This document shows, piece by piece, positions 18,035 through 27,469 of a DNA stretch of 64,000 bases. The stretch is taken from contig JACRPO010000001.1 of the NCBI GenBank assembly GCA_016223165.1, positions 248,001-312,000 on the forward strand. Direction: 5' to 3'. The stretch comes from Burkholderiales bacterium. Its GTDB lineage: Bacteria > Pseudomonadota > Gammaproteobacteria > Burkholderiales > Burkholderiaceae_C. The translations under genes were made by a program, and so were the position numbers. The notes beneath the pieces are model-generated. The model did not search any database. It worked only from the letters and a program-made list of their open reading frames with translations, and was not told where the DNA came from. Every line of letters starts with the position of its first letter. Position 1 is the stretch's first letter.

Positions 18035-18260
18035 CCCGTTGGGCAGGGGGGCAATCAGCCCGCGCGCGGCGCGGCGACCGGGCGCAGTGGCGCCGCCGCC
18101 TCGAAGATGAACGCGGCCTCGCTGACGCGGGGCACGACATCCAGTCGCTGGGGCCGCGGCAGATGGCGCCCACCTTCGCGTCCGCTCGCTCCCATCGTGC
18201 TGCGCGCCCGCCCCGAGGCGGCAGAATCGGGCTTCACTCCGATCGCTCTGACCGAGCGGC

Positions 18261-19766
18261 ATGCCCATGCCCTCACGATTCGCAACCCGCGCCGACGTTC
18301 GCGGGCCCCGCTCACGCTGGCTGCGACGCATTCTCGATTTCGCCTGCCTGGTCGCCTTGGCGGCGCCGGCGCTGGCCGCTGCGGCGCAGTTCGACCTGTG
18401 CGTGCGCGGCACCGGGCTCGGCGTCAGCCGCATCGCGCGGCTCACGCTCGAGGTGAGCCCGGCCGAGGCGGCCGCGTCCATCACCGGCGTCGCGCCGCGC
18501 CTGGGCGCGATGCTCGCCAACCAGCGCTTCTGGAACAACGAGGCCGAAGACGTGTTCGGCGCGCCCTTCGACGCCGAGATCTGCGGCGAGGCTGTGGCGC
18601 CACAGCTCAAGCTCGAGCTGACGCTCGGCGAGGCCGAGGCGCGCGAGCTCGTCGCCAACGCCACGCGTGGCGGCGTTCGACCGGCGCAGGTGGTGCGGCC
18701 CCGCCAGGCCGCGCCGCTGCCCGCCAACGCGCCCGACGACCTCGTGCGCGACGCACAGGGCAACGTGCAGTACCAGGTGATGCGCGTGCACTACGCCACC
18801 AACCGCAAGGACGCCGGCGGTGCGGTGGCGAGCGACGTGCGCTTCGGCGGCGAGCGCGGGTCGCTCAGCTTCGGTGTCGCCGAGGTCACGGTGCCCAAGT
18901 CGCATCGCATCGGCGCGCTCGAGGCGCCTTCGATCCTGCGCCTCGAGTTCCGCGTCGACCCGACCAAACACGTCGTGCTCGCGTCGGTCAAGCCGCTCGC
19001 GCACGAGGCCTGGCGAGCCGAGATCGCGCGGCGCGCCACGGCGCTCGGCAACGCCGGCATCCTCGTCTTCATCCACGGCTACAACGTGCGCTTCGCCGAT
19101 GCGGCGCGGCGCGCCGGCCAGCTCTCGTACGACCTCGGCTTCGCCGGCCCGACGGTGCTGTTCTCGTGGCCCTCGCGCGGTGGCGTCGTCGACTACACCG
19201 TCGACGAGCAGGCGGCCGAGTGGTCGATCCCGGACATGAAGGACGTGCTCGCCTCGCTCGCCACGGTGGCGCCGGGCGTGCCGGTGTACGTGATCGCGCA
19301 CAGCATGGGCAACCGCGTGCTCACGCGCGGTTTCAAGGCGCTGCTCGACGAAGACCTCAACAAGCGGCGCGCCTTCAAGCAGATCGTGCTCGCCGCGCCC
19401 GACATCGACGCCGACGTCTTCCGGCGCGAGATCGGCCCGGCCATCCTCGGCAAGGGGCCGCGCGTCACGCTCTATGCCTCGTCCAACGACAAGGCGCTCG
19501 CCGCCTCGCGCAACCTGCACGGCGGCTACCGGCGCCTGGGCGAGAGCGGCGACAACATCGTCGTGATGCGCGACCTCGACACCGTCGACGCGAGCATGGT
19601 CAGCACCGAGTTCCTCGGTCACTCGTACTTCGGTGACAGCTCGACGGTGATGTCCGACCTCATCTACGTCATCCAGAAGAGCCTGCCGCCGCAGGACCGG
19701 GTGCGCTTCGCGCTCGAACCCGTGCGCGCCGCGATGGGGCTGTATTGGCGCTTCAAGACGCAGTGA
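18261..19766 (+). CDS. Exported alpha/beta hydrolase, DUF900 family
   Basis: A 501-residue protein with an N-terminal hydrophobic export signal (LDFACLVALAAPALAAAAQ). About 150 residues of unassigned sequence follow, then an alpha/beta-hydrolase domain of the DUF900 type. MRVHYATNRK starts it, FIHGYNVRF is the oxyanion strand and AHSMGNRV carries the nucleophile Ser348. The acid lies in the AAPDIDADVF region, and the His is probably in FLGHSYFGDSS. The family is esterase-like; substrates are unknown. The next gene starts with GTG four bases after this stop, so the pair is translationally coupled and probably acts together in the periplasm. Confidence 0.88.
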   Translation: MPMPSRFATRADVRGPRSRWLRRILDFACLVALAAPALAAAAQFDLCVRGTGLGVSRIARLTLEVSPAEAAASITGVAPRLGAMLANQRFWNNEAEDVFGAPFDAEICGEAVAPQLKLELTLGEAEARELVANATRGGVRPAQVVRPRQAAPLPANAPDDLVRDAQGNVQYQVMRVHYATNRKDAGGAVASDVRFGGERGSLSFGVAEVTVPKSHRIGALEAPSILRLEFRVDPTKHVVLASVKPLAHEAWRAEIARRATALGNAGILVFIHGYNVRFADAARRAGQLSYDLGFAGPTVLFSWPSRGGVVDYTVDEQAAEWSIPDMKDVLASLATVAPGVPVYVIAHSMGNRVLTRGFKALLDEDLNKRRAFKQIVLAAPDIDADVFRREIGPAILGKGPRVTLYASSNDKALAASRNLHGGYRRLGESGDNIVVMRDLDTVDASMVSTEFLGHSYFGDSSTVMSDLIYVIQKSLPPQDRVRFALEPVRAAMGLYWRFKTQ

Positions 19767-19770
19767 CGCG

Positions 19771-22700
19771 GTGACGCGCCGGCGCATCAGCCCGGGAGCG
19801 CGGGCCGCAAAGCGCGGGCCTGGCTTTCTGACGCCCACGATCCTGGCGGTGGGCAACTTCAGGCGGGTCTTGCCGCTGCTGGTGCTCGGCCTGGCGCTGG
19901 CCGTGCCGCCAGCCGGGATCTTGGCGCAGCCGGCGGCGCCTACGCCGCGAACGGCGCCAGGGGCGGCCTCTTCGGCCACAGCAGCCACCTCGCCCGCCCC
20001 GGCGCAGAAGGGCGACGAGGCCGAGCTCGAAAGCCCGATGCCGCCGGCCACCGAGGCTCATCGGCTGTATGAGGAGGGCCGTTATGCCGAAGCGGTGCCG
20101 CATGCCGAACGCGCCCTCGCGGCGGCCGGGCGAGCATTCGCCGCCGACGATCCGCTGCAGGGCTTCTTCCTGCAACTGCTGGCCAACGTCTACCGCCAGG
20201 CCGGCCGTGCCGACGAGGCCATCGCGCTCTTCGAGCGCGCCGTGGCGCTGAATCAGCGCGTGCACGGGGCCGCTTCGCTCGAGCTGGCGGCCAGCCTCAA
20301 CAGCCTCGGCGTGGCGCTGCTCGGGCGCGGCGGGCGCGGCGACGGCGAGCGCGCGCTCGCGCTGCTGCAGCGCTCGCTCGCGCTGCGCGAGGCGGCGCTG
20401 GCGGCCGATGCGCCGGAGATCGCCAGTTCGCTCGGCAACCTGGCGGCCGCCTACGACGAACTCGGCCGCGCCGCCGAGGCGCTGCCGCTGCATGAGCGTG
20501 CGCTTGCCCTGTCCGAACGCGTACGTGGGCCCGACGATGCGCGCACCGCCACGGCCTTGAACAACCTCGCCGAGACGCTCGGCACGCTCGGCCGCTTTCG
20601 CGAGGCGCTGCCGTTGCACCGGCGCGCGCTCGCCATCCGCGAGAGCCGGCTCGGGCCCGGGCACCCCGAAACCGCCACCAGCCTCAACAACCTCGGCGAC
20701 CTGCTCGACACGCTCGGCCGGCCGGCCGAGGCGCTGCCGATGAAGGAGCGCGCCTATGCGGTGAACCGCCAGCGCCTCGGCGCCGCGCATCCGGCCACCT
20801 TGTCGAGCATGGGCAACCTCGCCTACCTGCTCGCCGCGCTCGGCCGCTTCGACGAGGCGCTGGCGCTGGCCCGCGAAGCGCTGGAGACGGCGACGCGCGC
20901 GCTCGGGCCCGACGCGCCGGCGGTCGGCTCGGGCTTGCTGCGCCTGGCCTACATCCACCAGCAGCGCGGCGAGTACGCCGAGGCCCTGCCGCTCGCCCGG
21001 AGCGCCCTGGCGCAGCGCGAGGCACAACGCGGCGCCGGCCACCCCGACACCGCGGTGGCGCTGAACAACCTGGCCGAGTTGCACGCGGCGATGGGCGACT
21101 ACGGCGCCGCGCTGGCGCTGCACCGGCGTGCGCTGCAGGTGCGCGAAGCGAGCTTCGGTGCGAAGCATCCGGAGACGGCGAGCGGCCTCAACAACCTGGC
21201 CTCGCTGTACCAGGCGCTCGGCCAGGCGGCGCTCGCCGAGCCGCTGCTCGAGCGCGCGCTCGCCATCCACCGCGAGGCCTACGGTCCCGACCATGCCGAG
21301 ACGGCGCGCAGCCTCAACAACCTCGGCCACCTGCTGGCGGCGAAGGGAGCGGCGAAGGCAGCGGCGAAAGGGGCGGCGAAAGGGCCGGCGAAAGGGGCGG
21401 CGAAGAAGGGTGCGGCGGACCAGATGCGCGCCAAGGCCCTCTTCGAGCAGGCGCTCGCCATTCAGCAGAAGGCGCTCGGTCCGACGCACCCGACCCTGGC
21501 CGTGACGCTGAACAACCTCGCGGGCGTGCTCGAGGACCTGAAGCGCGCGCGCGAGGCGTTGCCGTTGCACGAGCGGGCACTCGCGCTGCGCGAGCGTGGC
21601 TTCGGCGCGCGGCATCCTTCGGTGGCGTTGTCGCTGAACAACCTCGCGGCGCTGCACGACACGCTCGGCCAGCCAGCGCGCGCGCTGCCGCTGTACCGGC
21701 GCGCCCTCGCCATCCTGCAGCCGGCGGCGGGCGCGGCATCGACGCAGCCCGTGCTGCTGGCGGCCGTGCACACGCGGCTGGCGCGCTGGTATCAGAGCAA
21801 CGAGCGCAACGGCGCCGCGGCCGGCCGGCCGGCACGCGATGGCACCGACATCGCCATCTTCCATCTCAAGCAGGCCGTGAACCTGTCGCAGGGCCTGCGC
21901 GCCGGTGCCGGCTCGCTCGACGCGGCGGCGCAGGCCTCGCTGCTGCGCAGCGTGGAGCAGCGCTACCGGCGCCTCGCGGAACTGCTCGTGCGCCGCGGCC
22001 GGCTGCCGGAGGCCGAGCAGGTGCTGGCGCTCTTGAAGCAGCAGGAGCGGCGCGAGTTCGTGCGCGGCGACGCGCAGGATGCGGGCAGCCTCGACGCGCG
22101 CGCCGAGCTCTCCGCCGCCGAGCGCGAACTGGCGGCGAGCCTGGCCGCGAATGCCGAATCGCTCTCGCGCGCGCAGGCCGAGCTCGAGGCGCTGGGTGAG
22201 ACCAATGAGGCCAACGCGCCGCGCCGCGCGCAGGTGCTGGCGCGCATCCAGGCCGACAGCGAGGCGCTGGACGGGCTGCTCGCCGACGCGGCGGGTGCGC
22301 TCGCCGACGCCGGCACCACCACAACCGGCGCCGCCGCCACCACCGCCACCGCCGCTACCGCTGCCGGCACCGCCCGCACCACCACTTCACACACCGGTGC
22401 CAACGCCAACGCCGGCCGCATGGCCGCAGCCTTCGAGAGCGCCATCGGCGAGCGCGATGCCGTCAGCCAACGCCTCGCCCTGCTCAACGAGCGCAGCGGT
22501 GCGCGCGCCGCCGCGATCTTCATCGTGCCGGGCGAACGCCAGACCACCTTCCTGCTCGTCACGGCGCAGGGTGCCGTCGGGCTGACGGGCGGGTTGCCCG
22601 AGGCACGGCTCAACACCCTCGTCGCCGAGTTGCGCCGCGCCATCGAGGCACGCCGCGCCGACTATCGTGCCCCGGCCGCGGCGCTGCATCAGGCGCTGAT

Positions 22701-23592
22701 CGGCCCAGTGGCGCCGCTGCTCGCCCGCGCGCGCATCGACACGCTGATGCTCTACCTCGTCGGCAGCCTGCGCTACCTGCCGGTGGCGGCACTCGTCGAT
22801 GCCCGCTCGGGCCAGCACCTCGTCGAGCGCTATGCCCTGGCCGTCTACACCGTCGGCGGGCTGCGCGATGCGCTCGCCGAGCCGCCGCGCGAACGCTGGG
22901 CCGCGGCCGGCCTGGGCGTCAGCCGCGCGCTCGCCGGCTTCGATGCGCTGCCCTCGGTGCCGGGCGAGTTGCTCGGCGTCGTGCGCAGCAGTGCCGATGC
23001 GGCGCCGGCCGCCGGCGTGCTCGGCGGAGTACTCGGAGGCGAGCGCTTTCTCGACGAGGCCTTCACGCGCGAGCGCCTCGGCCAGGTGGCGCGCCGCGGC
23101 GCGCCTTTCGCGGTGCTGCACGTGGCCACGCACTTCAAGCTCGTGCCCGGGCGCGAGGACGAGTCGCAACTGCTGCTCGGCGACGGCGACCTGCTCTCGC
23201 TGCGCCAGCTGCGCAGCGATGCGACACTCGCCTTCGGCACCTACGATCTCGTCACGCTCTCGGCCTGCAACACGAGCATGGGCGGCGGCGCGACCACTGC
23301 CGGCGACGCGCGCGCCGGCGCCGAGTTCGAAGGCCTGGCGACGACGTTGATGAAGAAGGGCGCGCGCGCCGTCATGGCCACCTTGTGGGAGGTGCAGGAC
23401 CAGGGCACGGCGCGCCTGATGCGCAGCTTCTACGAGGCGCGCGGCGAGCAGCGCCGCCACTCCAAGGCCGAGGCCCTGCGGGCGGCGCAGCGGGCGATGC
23501 TGAAGGGCGAGCTGCGCGACGAGAGCGGGCAGCTCGACTTCCGCCACCCGTATTACTGGGCCGGCTTCATCCTGATGGGCAACTGGCTCTGA
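19771..23592 (+). CDS. TPR-repeat CHAT-domain protein (caspase-like protease fold)
   Basis: A 1273-residue protein. A hydrophobic segment VLPLLVLGLALAVPPAGILAQ suggests export. About ten 42-residue TPRs of the kinesin-light-chain type follow (repeated LNNLA...LG...EALPL, residues 80-690), then a coiled-coil/Ala-Thr-rich linker (about 700-880) and a C-terminal CHAT domain. The catalytic pair appears intact: His1121 in HVATH and Cys1166 in TLSACNT. It ends YYWAGFILMGNW, the usual CHAT terminus. CHAT domains are caspase-like peptidases (separase relatives, also found in type III-E CRISPR). The GTG at 19771 was used; a GTG at 19849 would give a classical signal peptide directly. It is coupled to the DUF900 hydrolase. 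A Lys/Ala/Gly insert splits one TPR. Confidence 0.88.
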   Translation: MTRRRISPGARAAKRGPGFLTPTILAVGNFRRVLPLLVLGLALAVPPAGILAQPAAPTPRTAPGAASSATAATSPAPAQKGDEAELESPMPPATEAHRLYEEGRYAEAVPHAERALAAAGRAFAADDPLQGFFLQLLANVYRQAGRADEAIALFERAVALNQRVHGAASLELAASLNSLGVALLGRGGRGDGERALALLQRSLALREAALAADAPEIASSLGNLAAAYDELGRAAEALPLHERALALSERVRGPDDARTATALNNLAETLGTLGRFREALPLHRRALAIRESRLGPGHPETATSLNNLGDLLDTLGRPAEALPMKERAYAVNRQRLGAAHPATLSSMGNLAYLLAALGRFDEALALAREALETATRALGPDAPAVGSGLLRLAYIHQQRGEYAEALPLARSALAQREAQRGAGHPDTAVALNNLAELHAAMGDYGAALALHRRALQVREASFGAKHPETASGLNNLASLYQALGQAALAEPLLERALAIHREAYGPDHAETARSLNNLGHLLAAKGAAKAAAKGAAKGPAKGAAKKGAADQMRAKALFEQALAIQQKALGPTHPTLAVTLNNLAGVLEDLKRAREALPLHERALALRERGFGARHPSVALSLNNLAALHDTLGQPARALPLYRRALAILQPAAGAASTQPVLLAAVHTRLARWYQSNERNGAAAGRPARDGTDIAIFHLKQAVNLSQGLRAGAGSLDAAAQASLLRSVEQRYRRLAELLVRRGRLPEAEQVLALLKQQERREFVRGDAQDAGSLDARAELSAAERELAASLAANAESLSRAQAELEALGETNEANAPRRAQVLARIQADSEALDGLLADAAGALADAGTTTTGAAATTATAATAAGTARTTTSHTGANANAGRMAAAFESAIGERDAVSQRLALLNERSGARAAAIFIVPGERQTTFLLVTAQGAVGLTGGLPEARLNTLVAELRRAIEARRADYRAPAAALHQALIGPVAPLLARARIDTLMLYLVGSLRYLPVAALVDARSGQHLVERYALAVYTVGGLRDALAEPPRERWAAAGLGVSRALAGFDALPSVPGELLGVVRSSADAAPAAGVLGGVLGGERFLDEAFTRERLGQVARRGAPFAVLHVATHFKLVPGREDESQLLLGDGDLLSLRQLRSDATLAFGTYDLVTLSACNTSMGGGATTAGDARAGAEFEGLATTLMKKGARAVMATLWEVQDQGTARLMRSFYEARGEQRRHSKAEALRAAQRAMLKGELRDESGQLDFRHPYYWAGFILMGNWL
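21339..21410. repeat. 12-bp tandem repeat in a TPR of the CHAT protein
   Basis: Five to six units close to GCGAAAGGGGCG encode repeated AAKG/PAKG, placed between the two helices' worth of a TPR unit (after NNLGHLLAAKG). The reading frame is kept; the added segment is strongly basic. Confidence 0.85.
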
Positions 23593-23623
23593 CGGCGCGC
23601 GCGGCGCGCAGACTCGCCCGCCT

Positions 23624-24424
23624 TCAAGCGGCCGTGAGCTCCGCGACACTCGCTTCCAGCGCCGCCTGGTCCGGCCCGACGAAGGGCACGGCCGTGTCAG
23701 CCTCGGCGAGGTGCGCGAGCAGGGCCGACACCGCGGCCGAGGCCGGCGGCAAGTGGCTCGAGAAGATGCGCTCGGGCGCCAGGTCGGCCACGCGGCGCAC
23801 GGCGCGCACGAGCCCCTCGCGGCCGAGCGGATGCAGCCACGGCGCGTCGATCGTCGCCCACAGGTGCAGCCTTTCGCGCAGCAAGGCCGGCGCGATCGCC
23901 TCGGCGCTCTCGTAGCTGCGGTCGAGCAGCGCACCGAAGGCGTCCGAGCTGAACAGCTGGCGCGTGCGCATGTCGAGGAAACCCATCGTCTCCGGCGCGT
24001 CATAGAGCGGCGGGCGCAGCGCGAGCAATTGACGGTCGCCGACATCGAGCGGCTGCCCCGGGTTGATCAGGTAGGCGCGGTCCACCGGCAGCTGCTGCAG
24101 CGCCAGCTTGCCCAGACCGAGATAGTTCGTGACGATGCGCGCGCGCGGCGCCGCCTCCAGCAACAGGCGCAGCGCGCCGACATGGTCGGCGTCGGCATGC
24201 GTGATCCAGATCCAGCGCAGGTCGGCCGGGTCGACGAGCGCGCCCAGCGCCTGCAGGAAGTCGCTCGCGGTGGCCGCGAGGCCGGTGTCGACCAGCACCG
24301 GTTCGCGCGCGTGCAGCACGAAGGCGTTGATCGGCAGGACGCCCAGACCCGGCAGCTGCCCGGGCGTGGACAGCACATGGGTGTCGGCGCCGGCGCGGGC
24401 GGTGGTGATGGTGCTGATGCTCAT
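23624..24424 (-). CDS. Metallo-beta-lactamase-fold protein with HxDxDH site
   Basis: A 266-residue MBL-fold protein. The metal motif reads H76-A-D78-A-D80-H81, so the second histidine of the usual HxHxDH is replaced by Asp. This is reminiscent of the diiron HxExDH site of flavo-diiron/ODP domains. Other likely ligands are in FSSDAFGALLD and SSHLPPAS. A good ribosome binding site (GAGGAG) precedes ATG 24424. No export signal is seen. Family members hydrolyse esters or thioesters or sense oxygen; the Asp substitution argues against a standard di-zinc hydrolase. It is 158 bp downstream of the DUF1501 gene on the same strand, and convergent with the CHAT gene. Confidence 0.8.
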   Translation of the reverse strand: MSISTITTARAGADTHVLSTPGQLPGLGVLPINAFVLHAREPVLVDTGLAATASDFLQALGALVDPADLRWIWITHADADHVGALRLLLEAAPRARIVTNYLGLGKLALQQLPVDRAYLINPGQPLDVGDRQLLALRPPLYDAPETMGFLDMRTRQLFSSDAFGALLDRSYESAEAIAPALLRERLHLWATIDAPWLHPLGREGLVRAVRRVADLAPERIFSSHLPPASAAVSALLAHLAEADTAVPFVGPDQAALEASVAELTAA

Positions 24425-24582
24425 GGTGAACTCCTCGGTAAGCCGAAAGGAGTTGGCATCGTCGACTTTCGGGCCGGCGCGCGAATCGACCGTAGGAGCC
24501 AGCCGGCGGGCCATGCCGGCTCGCGGCGCCAATGGCCCGCCGGGCAGCGGGAGCGCCAAAGCCGACCCGCTCGCCGCCCAGA

Positions 24583-25878
24583 CTAGCTGCGCAGCAGATC
24601 GACGCGTGGCAGCGCCGCGCTGCCCGGCAGCACCAACTCGTCGAGCGCCGCACGCGGCACGCGCAGGTGCTCGCCGAGCGCGGCCCGCATCGCGGCGCGC
24701 AGGTCGGTGGTGATGCGCAGGTCGCGGCCGTCGAAGCGATCCTTCTTCGCCAGCCCTGGCCAGTCGGCGAGCACGCGCCCACCCTTCACGGCGCCGCCGA
24801 GCACGAAGGCGGCACCGCCGCTGCCGTGGTCGGTGCCGAGGTTGCCGTTGATCGCCACCTCGCGGCCGAATTCGGTGGCGACGAGCACGACGGTGCGCGA
24901 CCACAGCTGCGCCGGCTGCAGCCCTTCGCGCAGCGCCGACATGGCCGCGTCGAGCGCGCGCAGGTTGTTCGATATCGCGCCCTGCGGCGCCGCCTGGTTC
25001 GTGTGCGAGTCCCAGCCGCCCATCTCGAGCACGGCCACCTGGCTGCCGCGTTGCAGGAACTCGGCCGCCTTGGTGGCGAGCGTGACGGCGGCGCGCGCGC
25101 CGCCGCCGAGGCTGGAGCGCATGGCCCCCGGGCCGCCCATGCCGCTCGGGTTGGCCGCCATGCCCGGCACCTCGCGCAGGCCGCGCGCCCGCGCCAGGGC
25201 CTGCGCGAGGGCGGCATCGCCGCGGTACATGACCTCGAGGCGCGCCACGAGGTCGGCCGCCGGCTCGGGCATCGCCGAGGGCGCCCAGGTGTCGACCTCG
25301 GCCGGCCCGCGCAGCACGAGCGGGATCGCCGTCTCCAGCGCCACCGCCTTCATCGGCGCCGCACCGCCGGCGCCGGCCGCCGTGAGCGCACGCGCCAGCC
25401 AGCCGGTGGAAAGCTCGTAGGGCTTCGTGCCGCCCGACTCGAGCACCTGCTGGGCGTCGAAGTGCGAGCGCTCGCGATAGGGCAGGCCCGTCGCGTGCAG
25501 CACGGCGAGCTCGCCGCGGCCGTACATCGCGTGCAGCTGCGGCAGCAACGGGTGCAGCGCGAACGGGCCTTCGAGCGGCAGCACCGGCGTCGCGAACTGG
25601 CCGAGCAGGCCGCGCGCCTCGGCAAAGGCCGGGTCGCCCGGTGCCGGCACGGCGGTGAGCCCGTCCATGCCGCCGCGCAGGATGACGAAGACGAAGCGCG
25701 GCGCGTCGGCGCGCGCCGCGGCGGGCTGCGCGACGCTGAGCGTCGCCCATGGCGCGAGGGCCGGCAGGGCACCGGCGCCGAGCGCCGCGCGCAGGATCTG
25801 GCGACGCGTGGGCCGAGGGGTGGGCGGACGTGTGGGCGGACGTGTGGGCCAACGATCGTCTCGACGGGTGTTCGTCAT
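24583..25878 (-). CDS. DUF1501 (sulfatase-like) Tat-exported protein
   Basis: A 431-residue protein with a twin-arginine signal (TRRQILRAALGAGALPAL) and the DUF1501 core: FVILRGGMDGLTAV, the SHFDAQ segment, GGWDSHTNQ and TEFGREVAINGNLGTDHG. The fold is related to alkaline phosphatase/sulfatase. These proteins are nearly always paired with DUF1800, as here, but their biochemical role is unknown. The start at 25878 has a GAGGAG ribosome site seven bases away. Before the Tat motif the protein carries an unusual TRPPTRPPTPRPT stretch made by a 12-bp tandem repeat, lengthening the n-region of the signal. Its start lies 19 bp after the DUF1800 stop, so the two form an operon. Confidence 0.9.
   Translation of the reverse strand: MTNTRRDDRWPTRPPTRPPTPRPTRRQILRAALGAGALPALAPWATLSVAQPAAARADAPRFVFVILRGGMDGLTAVPAPGDPAFAEARGLLGQFATPVLPLEGPFALHPLLPQLHAMYGRGELAVLHATGLPYRERSHFDAQQVLESGGTKPYELSTGWLARALTAAGAGGAAPMKAVALETAIPLVLRGPAEVDTWAPSAMPEPAADLVARLEVMYRGDAALAQALARARGLREVPGMAANPSGMGGPGAMRSSLGGGARAAVTLATKAAEFLQRGSQVAVLEMGGWDSHTNQAAPQGAISNNLRALDAAMSALREGLQPAQLWSRTVVLVATEFGREVAINGNLGTDHGSGGAAFVLGGAVKGGRVLADWPGLAKKDRFDGRDLRITTDLRAAMRAALGEHLRVPRAALDELVLPGSAALPRVDLLRS
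25808..25855. repeat. 12-bp tandem repeat in the Tat signal n-region of the DUF1501 gene
   Basis: Four 12-bp units (GTGGGCCGAGGG, GTGGGCGGACGT twice, GTGGGCCAACGA) encode the Thr/Arg/Pro stretch ahead of the twin-arginine motif. The two central units are identical. Confidence 0.85.
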
Positions 25879-25897
25879 GGTCGTGCTCCTCGAGACG

Positions 25898-27469
25898 CTA
25901 GCGGCGCTGGAACTCGGGCGCGAGCAGCAGCAGGGCCAGCGCCTGCGGGCCGTCGGCGGCGCGCTCGAGCTGGCGCGTGGTTTCGTCGGTCAGGCGCGGG
26001 CCGAGGCTGGCACGCGCCAGCGCCCGGGCGTCGACCTGGCGGCCCACGAGGTTGGCCACGCGCGTGGCCCACTCGACGCGCTTCCACACGGCGTCGGGGC
26101 CGAGCCAGTCTTCGGCGCGGTCGGGCCAGCCGGCCGGCGATGGCGCGGCCTGCACGCGCTGGCCGAGCGCGCCGATGCCGCCATCGGGCGCGCGCGCGAA
26201 GGCCTGCTCGCCCAGCGACAGCAGGCGCGCGCTGCTGACGACGAACTCCTCCGGCGTCTTCAGCTTCGCCGGCGCCGTCGCCCAGGCGAGCGGCGACTCG
26301 ATCAGCGTGCGGTAAAGCGTCGGCAGGTCGCCGCCGCTCTTCAGGAAGGCCGCCGCGAGCGCGCCCACCAGCTCGGCCGGCGGCTCGTCGGCGACGAAGT
26401 GCCGCGCCAGCTTGAACGAGACGAAACGCGCCGTCGAAGGGTGATGCGCCAGATCGGCGAGCACCTCGTCGAGCGCGCTGTCGCCTTCGCGGTAGCGCTT
26501 GCCGAGCACGGTCTTCGTGCCCGGGTCGTGCCAGCCCGCGTCGAAGCGCGTCGGCTCGGCAGCGCTGCCGGTGCGAAGCATCTGCGCCAGCGGCACGCGC
26601 CAGCCGGTGAGCACGCGCGCGAACTCGGTGACGTCGGCCTGCGTGTAGCCGCCCCAGCCGCCGTAGGCGCGGCCCCGCCCCCCGCCGGCCGCGCCGGCGG
26701 CTTCGCTGGAAGCGCCGAGCGTGTGCAGCTCCAGCACCTCGCGCGCGAGGTTCTCGTTCAGGCCGGTGAGGCGCGGGCCGGGCTCGCCTTCGCCGCGCGG
26801 CCGCCGCGCCAGCCGGCGCACGACCGCCGACTGCGGCCCGGCCGACTGGTCGTTGTCGAGATAGCGCAGCATGCCGGCGTGCTTGACGGCCGCCTTCAGC
26901 AGTGTCTCGAAGTTGCCGCCGATGTGCGGCCGGATGGCCTCGCGCTCGAAGGCGCCGACGATGCCGCGCGCGCTCGCCTTCGCCATCGAGACGGTGAAGT
27001 GGTTGCTCCAGAACCAGGCGAGGCGCTCGTTGAAGGGCCGGTTGCTCATGGCCGCCGTGACCAGGCGCACACGCACGTCGGCTTGCACGATGCTGCGGAA
27101 GTGCTCGCCGAACTGCTGCTCGGTCGAGCGCACGTTGCCAGCTGCCATGCCGCCCGCCGCGGCGGTGCCGGCCGTCATGCCGGGGCTCGCGCCGTTCGCC
27201 ATCGGGCCTTCGCCGGTCATCGCCGTGTTGGCCGCCCGGTTCGCGAGGCGGCCGCGCTGGTCACGCACGAACTCGGCGAAGCGCTTCACGCCTTCGGCGC
27301 CGTTGGCGAGGTTGTCGCCGCGCTGCGGTTCGGCCGGACCGATCTGCGCCACGAGCCAGCCGAGAGGCTCGCTGCCGACCGTGCGCAGGTCGGGTTCACC
27401 GAGACCGAAACGATGCGCGGCGATCACCGCGGCCTCGGCGCGCGGCAGGTCGGCGGGATGACGACTCAT
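25898..27469 (-). CDS. DUF1800 family protein
   Basis: A 523-residue DUF1800 protein. It shows the family marks AAHRFGLGEPD at the N-terminus, RLAWFWSNHFTVS, GLNENLAREVLELHTLG, and YTQADVTEFARVLTGWRV followed by HDPGTKTVLG near the middle. The C-terminal part ends in APEFQRR, as usual for the family. No clear signal peptide is seen, so export would depend on the Tat-exported DUF1501 partner or another route. Two low-complexity inserts rich in Gly, Met and Ala (around residues 88-112 and 250-265) interrupt it. It is the first gene of the DUF1800-DUF1501(-MBL) cluster; the 193 bp upstream show no strong signal. Function unknown. Confidence 0.9.
   Translation of the reverse strand: MSRHPADLPRAEAAVIAAHRFGLGEPDLRTVGSEPLGWLVAQIGPAEPQRGDNLANGAEGVKRFAEFVRDQRGRLANRAANTAMTGEGPMANGASPGMTAGTAAAGGMAAGNVRSTEQQFGEHFRSIVQADVRVRLVTAAMSNRPFNERLAWFWSNHFTVSMAKASARGIVGAFEREAIRPHIGGNFETLLKAAVKHAGMLRYLDNDQSAGPQSAVVRRLARRPRGEGEPGPRLTGLNENLAREVLELHTLGASSEAAGAAGGGRGRAYGGWGGYTQADVTEFARVLTGWRVPLAQMLRTGSAAEPTRFDAGWHDPGTKTVLGKRYREGDSALDEVLADLAHHPSTARFVSFKLARHFVADEPPAELVGALAAAFLKSGGDLPTLYRTLIESPLAWATAPAKLKTPEEFVVSSARLLSLGEQAFARAPDGGIGALGQRVQAAPSPAGWPDRAEDWLGPDAVWKRVEWATRVANLVGRQVDARALARASLGPRLTDETTRQLERAADGPQALALLLLAPEFQRR

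Noticed and set aside
22300..22420. Ala/Thr-rich stretch in the CHAT protein as a frameshift or assembly error
   Set aside because: The frame stays open on both sides and leads correctly into the CHAT domain, so it is a linker.
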